A stretch of DNA of 64,000 nucleotides from Corinectria fuckeliana. Lineage: Eukaryota; Ascomycota; Sordariomycetes; Hypocreales; Nectriaceae. The DNA is taken from positions 52,018 through 116,017 of the forward strand of contig WPDH01000173.1 in the NCBI GenBank assembly GCA_019137255.1. The letters run 5' to 3'. The translations under genes and the position numbers were made by a program. The notes beneath the pieces were generated by a model. It was not told where the DNA came from, did not search any database, and worked only from the letters and a program-made list of their open reading frames with translations. Numbering within the stretch: position 1 is the stretch's first letter; each line of letters begins with the position of its first letter. Shown here in pieces: positions 35,501 through 46,373 of the stretch.

Positions 35501-36385
35501 GTGGCACCGTGGGTTGGGGAGCAATACCACGGGACCGCTTTTTCCTACAATGTCGACCCAGGTCGCGATAGTACTCCACCGCCGAGGTGTACAAGACTCC
35601 AAGAATGATGTCAATCGTGCCTTTGAGCTCATCTGGCGATTCCTGGGGTGGGATATAGAAAACCGATTTCGGATCCAGCGCCGTTCCCCTTCGGATGTTC
35701 TCTAGCCTCTCTGCAATCCCATCTGTCAGGGAAAGGGGCGCGCTTCCGCTCTCGCCAAGCAGAACGACGGCCAATCGAGTTTTGTACCCCGATCTTGCGA
35801 GCGCGCTTTTCAAATTGTTGATGTCGGCTTTGATATGGTTGTCATGGAGTGTCGTTGATGTCGGATCGCTTACGAGAGTATAGAAGCAGAGGTAGACACT
35901 GGGCACTAGGTCCTGGTGTTTCTTGATCCATTGTGCATCGATGAGTCCGTCGGGATAAAGCGTCGAGACCGGGCTGAGGGGTGAAAATGGCGAGTGTAGC
36001 ATAGGCACCGAACCGAGGGGCTCGGTACCTTCGGGAAGTCGAGCTCGCCGTGGCGGGAAAATAAATGACTGTCCCGTAGTCAGATTCATGGCCACATATT
36101 GCAGTCTCGGGGCTGCCCTACCCTTCCCAGAGTCCGGATCCGAAACCTGTGAGGCTCTCCCCTCTCAACTCCGCTCCACGACTTTCCCTGGGCGTCGATG
36201 TCCTCAAAGTACCTAGCCAGCACATTGGCTTCCTTGCTCTCGAGCGGCGGCAGTTCCGATCGAAGGAGGATGCCCTGGTCCTTCAGCTCGGTAATCAAGG
36301 GAAGCTCGTTGGTCTCGGTGTTGAGGCCGGCGGCCACGAGGAAAGGGACATTATGATCCAGACTTCCCGCTGGGTATCCGTCCAT
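32587..36385 (-). CDS. TRAPPC11-like subunit (foie gras / gryzun family)
   Basis: TRAPP III-type tethering complex subunit for ER-Golgi traffic and autophagy. Exons 36122-36385, 34514-36068 and 32587-34463 give 1231 residues, near the family length (about 1130-1250). First join: a 53-nt intron connects FRIRTLGR to SFIFPPRRARLPEG, the expected fungal sequence. Second join: 50-nt intron, phase 1, GCTAACC branch site, linking NWELMNK to QFHRRPQWHYDIS. The middle third (residues about 250-560) is the helical foie-gras domain with repeated WExA-like helices; the C-terminal half is beta-rich gryzun-like. An acidic tail (EDEDGEGEGDETE) closes the protein. Confidence 0.9.
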
Positions 36386-36912
36386 GATGGTCGCGTCGAA
36401 GCCTCGGAGGCATGGGTCGCTGCGTCAAGGGTCGTCGGCAATTCAGAGCTGTTGAAGACGTTAGCGGACCGGATGCTGCCCCTCGTTCAACGACACCAGC
36501 CGCTTACGTCGCCCATAACCAAAATATGCCCAAATCACACCCAGACGAAGATTTCTTTGTTCGCAGACAGATCGGCCTTGCAAGTGCACCTTTAAACTAC
36601 AAATCCTCAGTTCGAAAAATATGCTCCCGACTATGTCGTAGCTGAGCACCGTCGCGCAACATCCCACGCCAGATGATGGCGGCGCGCGGGACCCCCCCTG
36701 CAAGCTATCCGGAGCTAACCCCGGAATCGGAACAACACCAACCGCCGACCTTCCAAAACTTCGAGATGGATCATAGTGGGATGCGCTGCGACTCTCGGTC
36801 AACCGACGACGAATCGACCCTCGACGACACCGCTCCCTTCCGATCGCCTCATTCCGGCCAAGCGGCGCACTCACAACCCGACTGGTAACGAGCCGAGCCC
36901 CGTTCGCCCATC
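36386..36912. promoter_or_regulatory. Bidirectional promoter, TRAPPC11 / mL41
   Basis: 527 bp between divergent starts. A 71-codon frame at 36673-36888 (+) ends 24 bp before the mL41 start and could be an upstream ORF in its leader, or chance. Confidence 0.5.
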
Positions 36913-37296
36913 ATGAGACCTACACAAGTTCTCTCCGTCGGCCGGTACCGCCACCTGAAGCTCACGACCAAGGATGTCAACAAGGGCTTCTATAAGGGTA
37001 ACCGCACGGGATCAATGGGTCGCCACACCAAGTACGGAGGCTACGTGATCGAATGGAACAAAGTCCGAACATACGTTGTGCCGCCGAACCTGAAGGACTT
37101 CAAAGTGGGTTTAATCAGCGCCATTGAGACGGCAGTGGGTGGTTGGTGTAGGATGCTAACGTTGAGGAAACAGCTCACTCCCTTTGTGACCCGGGAAATC
37201 AAGACGCGGAAGGGTGACTACCAAGGCCTCGAGAAGGGTCCTCAGGATCCTCAGTTCTACGTGGAGCAGTGGAAACGATACAATGGTGTGGACTAA
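36913..37296 (+). CDS. mrpl27: Mitochondrial ribosomal protein mL41 (yeast MrpL27)
   Basis: Large-subunit mitoribosome protein of 104 residues. Exons 36913-37104 and 37174-37296; the 69-nt intron has a GTGGGT donor, a GCTAAC branch site and a CAG acceptor. Family hallmarks: MRPTQVLSVGRYRHLKLTTK, then GFYKGNRTGSMGRHTKYGGY and the VRTYVVPP segment, and near the end FVTREIKTRKGDYQG. Highly basic, as expected; the N terminus serves as a mitochondrial targeting sequence. The intron leaves the frame open for 23 codons, but the intron-encoded peptide does not fit the family. Confidence 0.94.
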   Translation: MRPTQVLSVGRYRHLKLTTKDVNKGFYKGNRTGSMGRHTKYGGYVIEWNKVRTYVVPPNLKDFKVGLISAIETAVGGWCRMLTLRKQLTPFVTREIKTRKGDYQGLEKGPQDPQFYVEQWKRYNGVD

Positions 37297-37610
37297 GCGA
37301 ACTCATTGACGACCTGCGATCGGCATGAGGTAGATCCTCCAACAAAATAGAGACGAATGAGAAGATGCTCAAGGTCGATATTTGGGCCACTGGCGTGGCA
37401 GATGTATATACCCATGTATTATGTACCACCATGTATGATAAGGTGCCCAATTCCAAAGTAATGAGTTGAATAATGAAAAGTTCCCAATGTGTTCTAGCCA
37501 ATAAACTGTCAACGAGTGTGCCCTACGAATGTAACATGTTCTGCTCGAGCTCCTACTAATACAATCTGGCCCAATCCCACAAACAACGCCCGGCTTTTGT
37601 TCACGTCATC
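37297..37610. other. Convergent 3' ends, mL41 / lipase
   Basis: 314 bp with both 3' UTRs; nothing else seen. Confidence 0.5.
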
Positions 37611-40360
37611 CTACTCATCCGCCTTCTTGGACTGGGGGAGGTTCTCTGCCGCCGTGACAAACGTGTCCAACCCAGGCCGCTCCAAAACAGGCGTTGACAA
37701 TTCCTCCGTCTTCGAATAACCACTTTGCTTCCTTGGGTGCTCCGAGTCGTCGCTCAAGGCACTCGGACTCATTGGCCGCGACCCAGGAAGGGGAGTCCCA
37801 CTAGATTGTAGGGTGACCATGCTTGCGGTTTCGGCCTCCTTGTTGAGACTGAAAGGGAGTGCGATTCCATCTAGGAATGGCCGCTTGCCGACCACCCCGG
37901 TTTCCGGTACGAAATCGGGGCCGAGGAGGCCAGGGCCAGTTGCCTCCTGTTCTCGTCGTTTTTCCAACAGCTGGGCGACGGGAGTGTCCTCGTTCAAAGG
38001 GAAGCTGCCGGTTTGGTTCTCGTCGGTGACTGTTCTTCGATGCGAGCGTCTATGTGTACCAGGCTCCAAGAAATGAGGCTGCTCTTGGTTGTGGATGTCG
38101 GTAGCCGAGCGTGCACCATGGCCGTCGGCTGTCGTGGCGACTTGAACCATTGGTTCTTGGTCTGCCTTTTCGGCTCTCTGTTCGCGCTCGACTGTCATCT
38201 CGTCGTGCTTAGAACCCCAGAGCGACCACATGGCCAGTCCCAAACTCTTCTGTCTCTTGCCCTCAACCTCCACTGAACCAACTCGTCTCCGTCCAGCCAA
38301 GGCACTGGGTGGGGGACGTTCGCCAGGACCGAAATCATGATAGCCATGCACCATGTCCTTGATGATCTTCTTGTGGACTTTGGCCTTTGAGCTGGCATAT
38401 CGGTGGTCCCACTGCTTCCTGTGTTCCATCCACTTCTTGACGGTGACCTCCTTCACAACACCGACGGAGCTTGTAGGCATGCAACATCCGGGTAGTTCAG
38501 ACTCAGGGTCAAGAGGGGAAGTATCACCATGTCTGGTGACCCTCTGTCGAATCATATGCTTATTAAAGGGTGGAAGAGGGTCTCCGGCTTTTCCAACCTG
38601 TCCAAGCGCTGCGTTGGCTTTCTCTCGCTCGAGGGCCTCTTTGGTCGTGTCATTCTCCTCGGATCCTGACTCTGAGCCCGACTGCGATATGACCGATATC
38701 GCATCATCGTCCATGATTTCAATTCCCCGCTTCTGAGCTTTGGCGAGCGCCCAAGCACCAAATTGAGCAATAGATCGGTACATATACTTGGCGGGACGAG
38801 TGAAGCTGAGGGTCGGAGCAACATGGCAGAGGTCATCCCACACCTGAAGCTGGACATCGGTCGGCTTGTATCGTTTCAACGACTCTTTTGCCTTTGCGTC
38901 CATGGCTTCATCCGGCAGGGCATACTTCTCGGGGTTGGCGCATTTGTGAGCCAAGTGAATTTGCTCATCGCGGAGAATCTCCCCTCCCCCAACCATGATA
39001 AGCAGCGGCGGAAGACCTCCGAGAGTTGGTTGCATAACCGGGCTGACTAGGGGATGAGCAAGGAGTTCATTGGTGGCGTACATCTACTCTTGTTAACTCT
39101 GAGCAATATACCGTGCAGAAATAACGTACTTGAATTTGGTCCTTGATTTTGACCGGTTTGCCGTCAATGTCAACCGACAGAAGCTTCTCCGGGTCGGTAG
39201 GAACTCCGCCGTTGATCCAAGCCGATCTAGAAGAACTAGAGTTGGAAGACCCATCTTTCTCGGCAACGGAAGCCTGCTGTTTTCCCTTGAGCTCTTGTGT
39301 TCCTGGGACCTCCTTGGACCCGGTCTTCTTCTTTTTCAAAGCTTCTTCTCTCAACATTGCGACATCGTCCTCGTTGGGAGGCGGCCAGGCTCTCGAAGGC
39401 TTGTGATGGAATCCAGCCTGGGGAATGTAGTCCAACGGCGCATAGCCCGAAACACTCGGGAAAGAGTGTGTCAGGTCGACCCAGGGGCTAATGAGGATGG
39501 CGCCGGTAGGCAGCGGAAGTCCTTGATTGCGTAGCATACAGAGCAGCGACACGACCATGCCGCCCCCAGCAGAGTCTCCCGCAAGCACAATAGTGGTCGG
39601 ATCCTGGACCGTCAAGAGGTAGAGATACGCAGCTAGACAATCCTGCAGGCCACACGGGAAGGGAAATTGCGGAGCGAGCCGATAGCGAGGCGCAAAGACG
39701 CGAGCTTTGAGCTTGCGCGCGTGTCGTTGCATCTGATACCGATGTTCGTCGACGCTGCCAAAGAAGTAGGCGCCTCCGTGGATGTACATCATGACGCGCC
39801 GGGAGCTGCCACCAGTCTTGTTCCTCTCGTGCGCATCGGAGCGCATCTCAATCCACTCGGCCTGCAGGGAACTCTTGGACTTGCGCCACTGCCACCACTG
39901 CGATCCCCCGACCTGCCGAACGCCATCCGGGCCCAGCTGGGCTTGTATCACCTCGGCCGCGCGGGACAATTGGTCCTCGGGGATGGTGGCATCTTCGACC
40001 TTGATCCATTGAGGGTGCGGCACCCACTGCGCCGTAAAGGCCTGGAGCTCCTCGACGGTGTGGTGCGAGGCGAAGTCGAGGAACGATCGGATCAGGTGGA
40101 GGCCCTCGTCGTATGAGAGATGGGCCGTGGGACGCTCCCTCAGGGGCTTCCTGTTGAGATACTGTGAATTGGAGCCGCGTCAGTTGCACGCTCGAGAAAA
40201 GCCGCCATTGACTCTGTTTCACGACTGCTGAGGCCTGGAGCCACAGCGATTCGTGGTCTGGTGTTATGCGCGGTCATGGTGGACGTACATGGGAGAACAG
40301 GGTCGAGACGACCGTTGGCGTCACGGCCAAGGAGACCGACGTGGTGTTGAGCGTGTTCAT
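37611..40360 (-). CDS. HSL-type alpha/beta hydrolase with long C-terminal extension
   Basis: Lipase/esterase of the hormone-sensitive lipase group (alpha/beta hydrolase fold-3). Exons 40289-40360, 39130-40161 and 37611-39083 give 858 residues. HGGAYFFGS (oxyanion hole) and GDSAGGGM (nucleophile Ser) lie in the second exon; in the third, GLPPLLIMVGGGEILRDEQ and WDDLCHVAPTL supply the expected Asp and His. The catalytic core is interrupted by a charged insert (EEALKKKKTGSKEVPG to SNSSSSRS), and after about residue 530 the chain is mostly disordered with Ser/Glu-rich patches for some 300 residues. Similar proteins may act on stored lipids or steryl esters, but the substrate cannot be read from sequence. 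No signal peptide. Confidence 0.86.
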
Positions 40361-40852
40361 GACTAGACTCTAGCAAGACGTGCCATGAACGTATTTCCTA
40401 TAGGTAAAATACACAGGCTGACATAGAATAAGCAGGCTTGAAGGCCTGAAGGCTTGTCAGAGATGGTGGTAAAGCCCAGTCCGGAACCCAAGGGTCGGAC
40501 GTCCCAGTCAGGTTGGGCTGGTGACATTGCGCTCGACTCCTCAAAGCCCCCATGATGTCATCTCTACATCCGCGCTTGCGACGGGAACGTCAAGGTCCGC
40601 GTGTCGTAGGCTTGGCATTGGCATTGGCGAGATTATCATGCTAAAGAGGCTGTGGCTCGTGCGCCGGAACGACTGTGGACTCTCAGCTTTGTGGGTGCGT
40701 GCCAGACTGCCAGTGATTGGACTGTGCTGTGAACGGTCGCTGCAATTAAACAACAAAAAATTTGTGCACAAGCTTCCCATCTCACCTCGAAATTGCCCCT
40801 CCAACCCCTCCAAACCCCTCCACTACCAAAATCCCCCCGGCTATCACCAATC
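40361..40852. promoter_or_regulatory. Bidirectional promoter, HSL-type hydrolase / TSR2
   Basis: 492 bp between divergent starts. The 70 bp before the TSR2 ATG are C/A-rich, typical of a fungal leader. Confidence 0.5.
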
Positions 40853-41539
40853 ATGGCGTCCTCAGAGCCCGCGCAGCTGCCTCCAGCGGGTATGTCCCTC
40901 GTCTCTATTCTTCAGAGCTTCAATCCTTAGGTCTTCATCGGAGCACCCACTAACCTTGCAGCAGCTACTCGCCAGACCAACTTCGAGCAGGCCGTCGCCT
41001 ACGCCCTCCACCTCTGGCCCGCCCTCTCCCTCTCCGTCCAGAACAACTGGGGCGGCCCCGACTCCGACGACAAGCGCGACTGGTTCGCCGGCGCCGTCGT
41101 CGAGCTGTTCCCCGAGTTCGTCGACACGCCGCCGGCCAAGTCCCCCGATGAGCCTGAACTGGAGGATGTCGAGACGGTGCTGCTGCAGGTCATGGTTGAC
41201 GAGTTCGAGGTCAACGTTGACGACGACTCGGGCATGGAGGTCGCCACCAACATCGTCAAGGCGCGCCAGGGGTGTGCCCTCGGCCTGTTCGACGACGTCG
41301 AGGCCCTGAGGACTCGCTGGCTCAACCGCAAGGGCACAAAGGTGGAACAACTATTCAAGAAGGCCGAGGATGCCGACCAAGACACGGATTGGGAGAGCGA
41401 CGACTCGGACGATGACGATGAGGACGCCGGGGATGCTGATGTAGATATGGACGAGGCGCCTCCGCTGGTGCCCAAGCAGAAGCAGGAACCCCACGTCGAC
41501 GATGACGGCTTCACCATGGTCACCAAGAAGAAAAGGTAA
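40853..41539 (+). CDS. tsr2: TSR2, pre-rRNA processing protein / eS26 escort
   Basis: Tsr2 delivers ribosomal protein eS26 to pre-40S particles and is needed for 20S rRNA processing. Exons 40853-40889 and 40962-41539 give 204 residues; the intron uses GTATGT, CTAAC and CAG. The conserved core FEQAVAYALHLWPALSLSVQ, NNWGG and DWFAGAVVELF is followed by EDVETVLLQVMVDEFEVNVDD and then an acidic tail ending FTMVTKKKR. The tail is typical. The acceptor could also be 3 nt downstream (CAGCAG), removing one Ala. Convergent with the BSD gene; stops are 220 bp apart. Confidence 0.93.
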
Positions 41540-41758
41540 ATGTTGGGGCTCACGCAAGGGCTCGCCAAGGCTTTGCAGGCGAATAAATGTCATGGATCTT
41601 TGGTATTCATACCCAAAAACAAAGATACAAAAGACCCGTGGCTATTTCAAGCAGCCACGTTGGATTTCACTATACCGAACGCCGAATTGCTGGACAACGA
41701 CACTCCCATCATTGCGCATATACACTTCCATCTCCGCCACACTCAACCACACTAGGCT

Positions 41759-43359
41759 CTACTCCCAGTCACCGTCACTGTCATCGTCGCTGTCACCATC
41801 CTCCGCCTTCTTCGAGTCCTTGGGGCTGTTTGGAGTTTGTGTCGTCTTGCCCGATGTTGCACCAACGACATCGTAGCTAGCTTCGCTGTCTGCCTGCGAC
41901 TTCTCATCGTTGGACTTTCGTGACTCGTTGGGCTTGAGTAGATTCTGGGTCGAGGGGTGGATGGTAGTTGAAGATGCCGCGGAAGCGGTCTTGACAGCTG
42001 CCGCGGTCTTGGCGGGGGTGGACTCATCTTCATCATCTTCATCTTCATCGTCGTCGTCGTCGTCGTCGTCGTCTTCATCATCCTCATCATCGTCCTCGTC
42101 ATCGTCATCATCATCCTCGTCATCCTCGTCCTCATCGTCATCCTCGTCTTCATCTTCGTCCTTATCCTCACCCTTACCCTTCACCTCGTCCTTGGCCTTC
42201 ACTCGATCCTTGGCCTTGACATCGTCCTTGACCTTAGCCTCTTCTTTGGTGCTAACCTCATCCTTGACCTTGGCCTCGTCCTTAACCTTAACCTCGTCCT
42301 CATCTTCGGAGTCATCATCACCCCAGCCGACTTCGTCTTCGGCGGAGGCCGCTGCGTATCGGTTAGCAAATGCAGATCAGGAATATCCGGCAACAACTTG
42401 CCCTTAAGGAGGTCTCGTCGCCTAGCATCAGCTGTCTCAATACCGTGGCGGAGGAAGTAGTAGCGCTTCCAGAAATCAGCGTAGGGAATATGATCCGGCA
42501 CCAGCTTCTCCATAGTAGCCCGCAAGTCTGGGTATTTCTGCAAATCGTTGTTGATATCAGGTGTCTTCTTGTCAACATCAAACTCTTTCGCCCACGAATC
42601 ATACTCGACACCGCTGGGGTCCTTGTTGAAGCTCTCCGTCGTAGTGTGTATCACGTGCAGTTGTGCATCAAATCTTGAAGCGTGGATCACCCTCTTGCCC
42701 TGCGCATCCTTACTCTCGAAGAGCACAGTGCCACTCTGGTCATTATCTTGCGGGGGAGCAATGCTGACTGCGTCGCGGAGGTAGTTCCGGACATTGCTGC
42801 CGAATCGGAGGAGGGCCTCGTCTGCGGCATCCTCGGCTTTTTGGATATCTTTGAGTCGCTTCGCGGCCTCGAACCGAAGTCGGGACAACACAGTTTCAGA
42901 CTCCTGCGAGCCTTCCGCTGCAGTGTCTCCGCTTCTAGCCTTTGTCGGGGTGGACTGATCATCCTCTCCGTCCTTGGAGCTGGACGCCGCAACATTTGTG
43001 TTCAAGGCAAGATTTCGGGTTTGGCTAATCAACGTTTCGCGAAGTTCCGCGAGTCCCTTGGTGGCATCCTCTCCCACTTCCGCCAGCTCCTTCTGAGCTT
43101 GGGTGACGACCTCACCGCCCTGGACACGTTAGAGACGCCACCTACAGGTCAATACAAACTAGCACACCTGCTTGACCACGTTGCCGAAGAACCCGCCAAG
43201 CTTAGCGCCCCATGGGCTATTGGAGAAGGCCTTGTAGGCTTCCTGAAAGTCGGCGTTCAGGGAGGAACGGTTCCCCGCTGTCTTGGAGCCATCCTTGGGA
43301 TCCGCCGGGTCCTTTTTGGCATAGGCTTCCTCCTGGATGTGGTCGTAGGCAAGATCCAT
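41759..43359 (-). CDS. BSD-domain protein (Dos2-like) with acidic tail
   Basis: 500 residues from exons 43168-43359, 42402-43119 and 41759-42351. The BSD domain is seen near residues 225-300: LRATMEKLVPDHIPY, FWKRYYFLRHGIE. The N-terminal SPWGAKLGGFFGNVVKQ and the following amphipathic helices are usual in this family. The second intron (42352-42401) has a GC donor (GCAAGT), not GT; without it the chain switches to a basic low-complexity frame and loses the acidic tail with its conserved DWE end. The tail has KxKDE repeats, then a run of about 50 Asp/Glu. The role of Dos2-type proteins is poorly known; ubiquitin/sorting and stress links have been suggested. Confidence 0.87.
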
Positions 43360-44055
43360 GATGGCCAGCTATGCGCTGTCACAGGATGTTCGGTAGGATA
43401 TTCGAAATCAAAACCCCCGGTGCTTTATACACCCCCGTATTAAATCAGATCGAAGCTGTAGGAGGGCGCTCAGGAGGTCGTTGAGCTGGAGCTGTTGCGT
43501 CTTCTTCCTTGTTTCGAGATGTTGACCGACCTTGGAGCCTCACCTCCTGACCGGGTGTCCGCGGGGTTCAGCGGGGCCGGAGCACGGGCCAGAGTCAGTT
43601 CCACGTGATTGTGACACGCAAGCGTCAGAAGGAAACCACACTACAACACGCCCTATAACACGCCGACTTACATCAACGCATTGCAACACTTGAAGTCTGC
43701 AATTTAAGACTGGGTCTTTTCACCAAGAATATCCATCCATTCAGATACACCAAGATCTGCGCATCAGCCAGCAATCATCAGCCAGTACGAGCGTGGGAGC
43801 CTACCCTATTTCGCAACTCCCACATGATGCAACTAAACAACATGAACATAACTACAAGGGTACATGTGCGGCTTGCATGCAGAGAAAGCGTTCCTAAAGT
43901 GTATTCGACGTGATCGTTTCCCACGAAAGGTTGTTGTTGTTTTTTTTCTCGCCCTTATTTAGCTGGACCTACGTGCGTGGATTTTTCATTACTCGACTAC
44001 AATTCCTCATGATCAAAACACCCACCCCAAGGCAGCCCTAAGCAACAGTCTGAAC
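43360..44055. promoter_or_regulatory. Divergent intergenic region, BSD protein / F-box-like protein
   Basis: 696 bp between starts. A T10 tract lies near 43940. No specific sites recognised. Confidence 0.45.
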
Positions 44056-44850
44056 ATGCAGCGTGTGCACTCGGCGCATGTAAACACGCTTCTCGAGCGA
44101 GGCTCAATTCTCATCTTTCACAAGGCCTGGCTCGGGCCTAGCTACGTCGACACTCTCGTTCGCCGTTCTCCAGCCAATATTGTCACAAAACAAGGCGACA
44201 AACAGCTTCCCTTGGAGATATGGCTTCAGATCCTTGACTTCGCAGTCGGTGACCGCAAATACCACGATTACTGCCTCGTCCAGCCCTGCCGCGTAGAAGA
44301 GGGCGCTGAAGGGACAAGTCTCCTGTGTAAGGAGGTTACAGAGAGGCAGCTTTGTGCTAGCATAGAGGAGAGTTGGGATTACGTTGTCTACGAGACCTGC
44401 CTCAATGAGCCTGACAGGCTAAGGGAATACATTCAAGGGGAGCAGCCCTTCACCCTGCCAGCACCTAGCGACAATTCGAAAACAATCAAGATCCCGACGG
44501 CAACTTTGGACTCGAAAATCATAACTCTCTTCACCAACATTACTGTGCCAGATATTATCTCGTGGGTCGAGCACGGTGCCTGCGACCTCTGCGATGGAGA
44601 TAGACGCATGTGCGCAGGATGTAGGAATGACGGCAGGTGGGCGGTTGAGCACTTTATGGGTATACAATCCCCCGGCTGTAGTGTCATCTTCCTATGTCCT
44701 CTCTGCATGGGTTATGAATATGCGGATGAGAGCTTAAGGCAGAGTGGAAGTATGTCTGATGAATATGAGGAGGGTGAACTAATGACAAACGAAGAGTACT
44801 ATGCGTGGGAGGAAAGGCGTTATGTAGAGCTTGGATACGATTGGCAGTAA
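44056..44850 (+). CDS. F-box-like protein with Cys pairs (unknown function)
   Basis: Single-exon protein of 264 residues. Residues about 50-65, LPLEIWLQILDFA, fit the start of an F-box (LPxEIxxxIL), the adaptor that links substrates to SCF ubiquitin ligases, but the rest of the motif is weak. Further on, CDLCDGDRRMCAGC and CPLC give three C-x2-C pairs that could bind one or two zinc ions. The C terminus is acidic. Proteins of this sort are common lineage-expanded families in filamentous fungi; no function can be assigned. The hairpin element at 44901-44971 sits about 50 bp after its stop and would be in its 3' UTR. Confidence 0.72.
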   Translation: MQRVHSAHVNTLLERGSILIFHKAWLGPSYVDTLVRRSPANIVTKQGDKQLPLEIWLQILDFAVGDRKYHDYCLVQPCRVEEGAEGTSLLCKEVTERQLCASIEESWDYVVYETCLNEPDRLREYIQGEQPFTLPAPSDNSKTIKIPTATLDSKIITLFTNITVPDIISWVEHGACDLCDGDRRMCAGCRNDGRWAVEHFMGIQSPGCSVIFLCPLCMGYEYADESLRQSGSMSDEYEEGELMTNEEYYAWEERRYVELGYDWQ

Positions 44851-46373
44851 AAATGTTTCATAGTAGCAGGTGGCATTCTTGAGCTGTCTAAGAACTGCTG
44901 GAGTGTACAGATAACCTGAGGACCCCCCTCAGGTTAGACCAGGGGGGGGTCCTCAGGTTATCTGTACACTCGAACTGCTGTGATACGAAGCTAAATCCCA
45001 ACTCATACCCTCATGCATTCCAGTTCTAGAGTGCTAATGAATTATATAATCTGGGATGATCGCAACTTCAACAAGCAAGCCACCTTGGGAGCGTCTCACA
45101 TGCACCCCTACATGTACACGTAGGCTTATGTGGCGGTGATGACATTGCCGTCTAGCATGTGCTTATCGCCGGTTATTAACTGGATTTTTCCCACGCTATT
45201 TCTTGATTGAACGAAGATATTCATCAATTTAGGTAGGCCTAGATATGTACGCGTGTAGGTTAGGTCGTATGTAAGGATACCTACATATCAGGGCGGTGAC
45301 ATCAGACGTGGGATGATCACTGAACCCTTCAGGTACTTCCATTCCCTTGGATGATCCGAACCCTGAGAAAAGGGGCTGATACTCCACGTGTTTGAAGTGA
45401 ACCCCTTGCTGCCTGTCACCCTGTTCGATGTTCTCCTTTCGTGAATCCTGGATCTGCCAGCACAGCTGACGTCAGAAGTCTCTCCTTTTGGCTTTTGGAG
45501 GTCACCAAGGTCACGCACTCGGCACAAAGCCGAGGGGAGGGGTTGAGGGTTATCATTCAGTGATCTCGATGGCATGTTAAGCTAGCAAACAAGCAATGAG
45601 GACAACCTCACAAGCTCAATATTCTAGGTTGGCTCAGCAGCACGTTTGGCTCACGCGGCGTCACGCCCCAATGGCTAGTTGGCTAGCCACGCCACAGCCA
45701 GAGTGATGCGGTCATGATGCGTCTGCGGAGCATTATGCGGCCAATCACGCGCACGGGCCTGGCTCGGTGGACACGCCTTTGGGGTCCCCCTAAGCCGAAG
45801 CTTCACCACCACGTCCTGTAGCGTTCCCGGCCTGGTTGCCCGGCTGGCATTGACGAAAGCGTTGCCCAGTTCGCTGCCACAAAGCCGTTCCCGGCAGCTG
45901 CGCCTGGTATGCGCGACACGGCTCAGGCCCCCGAACGGCATATTTCGACGCTTCTGACAGGCTGCCCTTGCTTAGCCGTAGATCCTCCCACAAGCAGCCA
46001 CCGTGGGGTCTAATGACGTAGCCGTCCATATCGGCTCTCCTGAACAGCTTCTCTGACGTCACGACTTCTAGTTTGGCCTCCAAACATGTTACACCAGGTG
46101 TTAAATGTTAGTGGAAAGGTGTCTGTTTGTATGGTTCCTCTAACAGGTTGTACTGGCACGGGATCGAGGGGTAGCAGAACCCCGCCACGAGGGCCTTAGT
46201 GTTCATTGCGAATTCCTCGTGAGGCATCGTGGTCTCAACCTGCCTACTTAAACCCAAGTTATCCCACCCAGAGATTCTTCTTCCTTCATCATCCACCCAC
46301 ATCACCTCACACTTTCAATCACCACAATCACCTTCAAACAACAACCCCCAAACAAACCACAAACACCTTCACA
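44851..46373. other. Intergenic, with hairpin element, upstream of GRG-1
   Basis: 1.5 kb. Left end holds the 71-bp mobile element described separately. The remainder is GRG-1 promoter DNA; the last 90 bp are C/A-rich leader. No gene supported. Confidence 0.5.
44892..44980. mobile_element. MITE-like hairpin element with 9-bp target-site duplication
   Basis: Positions 44901-44928 and 44944-44971 are perfect 28-bp inverted repeats beginning GAGTGTACAG and ending in a C6/G6 run, separated by 15 bp. The pair is flanked exactly by GAACTGCTG at 44892-44900 and again at 44972-44980. A perfect 9-bp duplication abutting both ends is the mark of transposase insertion, and 9 bp is the usual length for Mutator-like elements. 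It has no coding capacity. The perfect arms and duplication suggest recent insertion. A chance explanation is unlikely because two independent features coincide at the same bases. Confidence 0.75.

Noticed and set aside
41910..42407. 165-codon Ser-rich frame (+)
   Set aside because: Reverse complement of the Asp/Glu tail of the BSD protein; not a gene.
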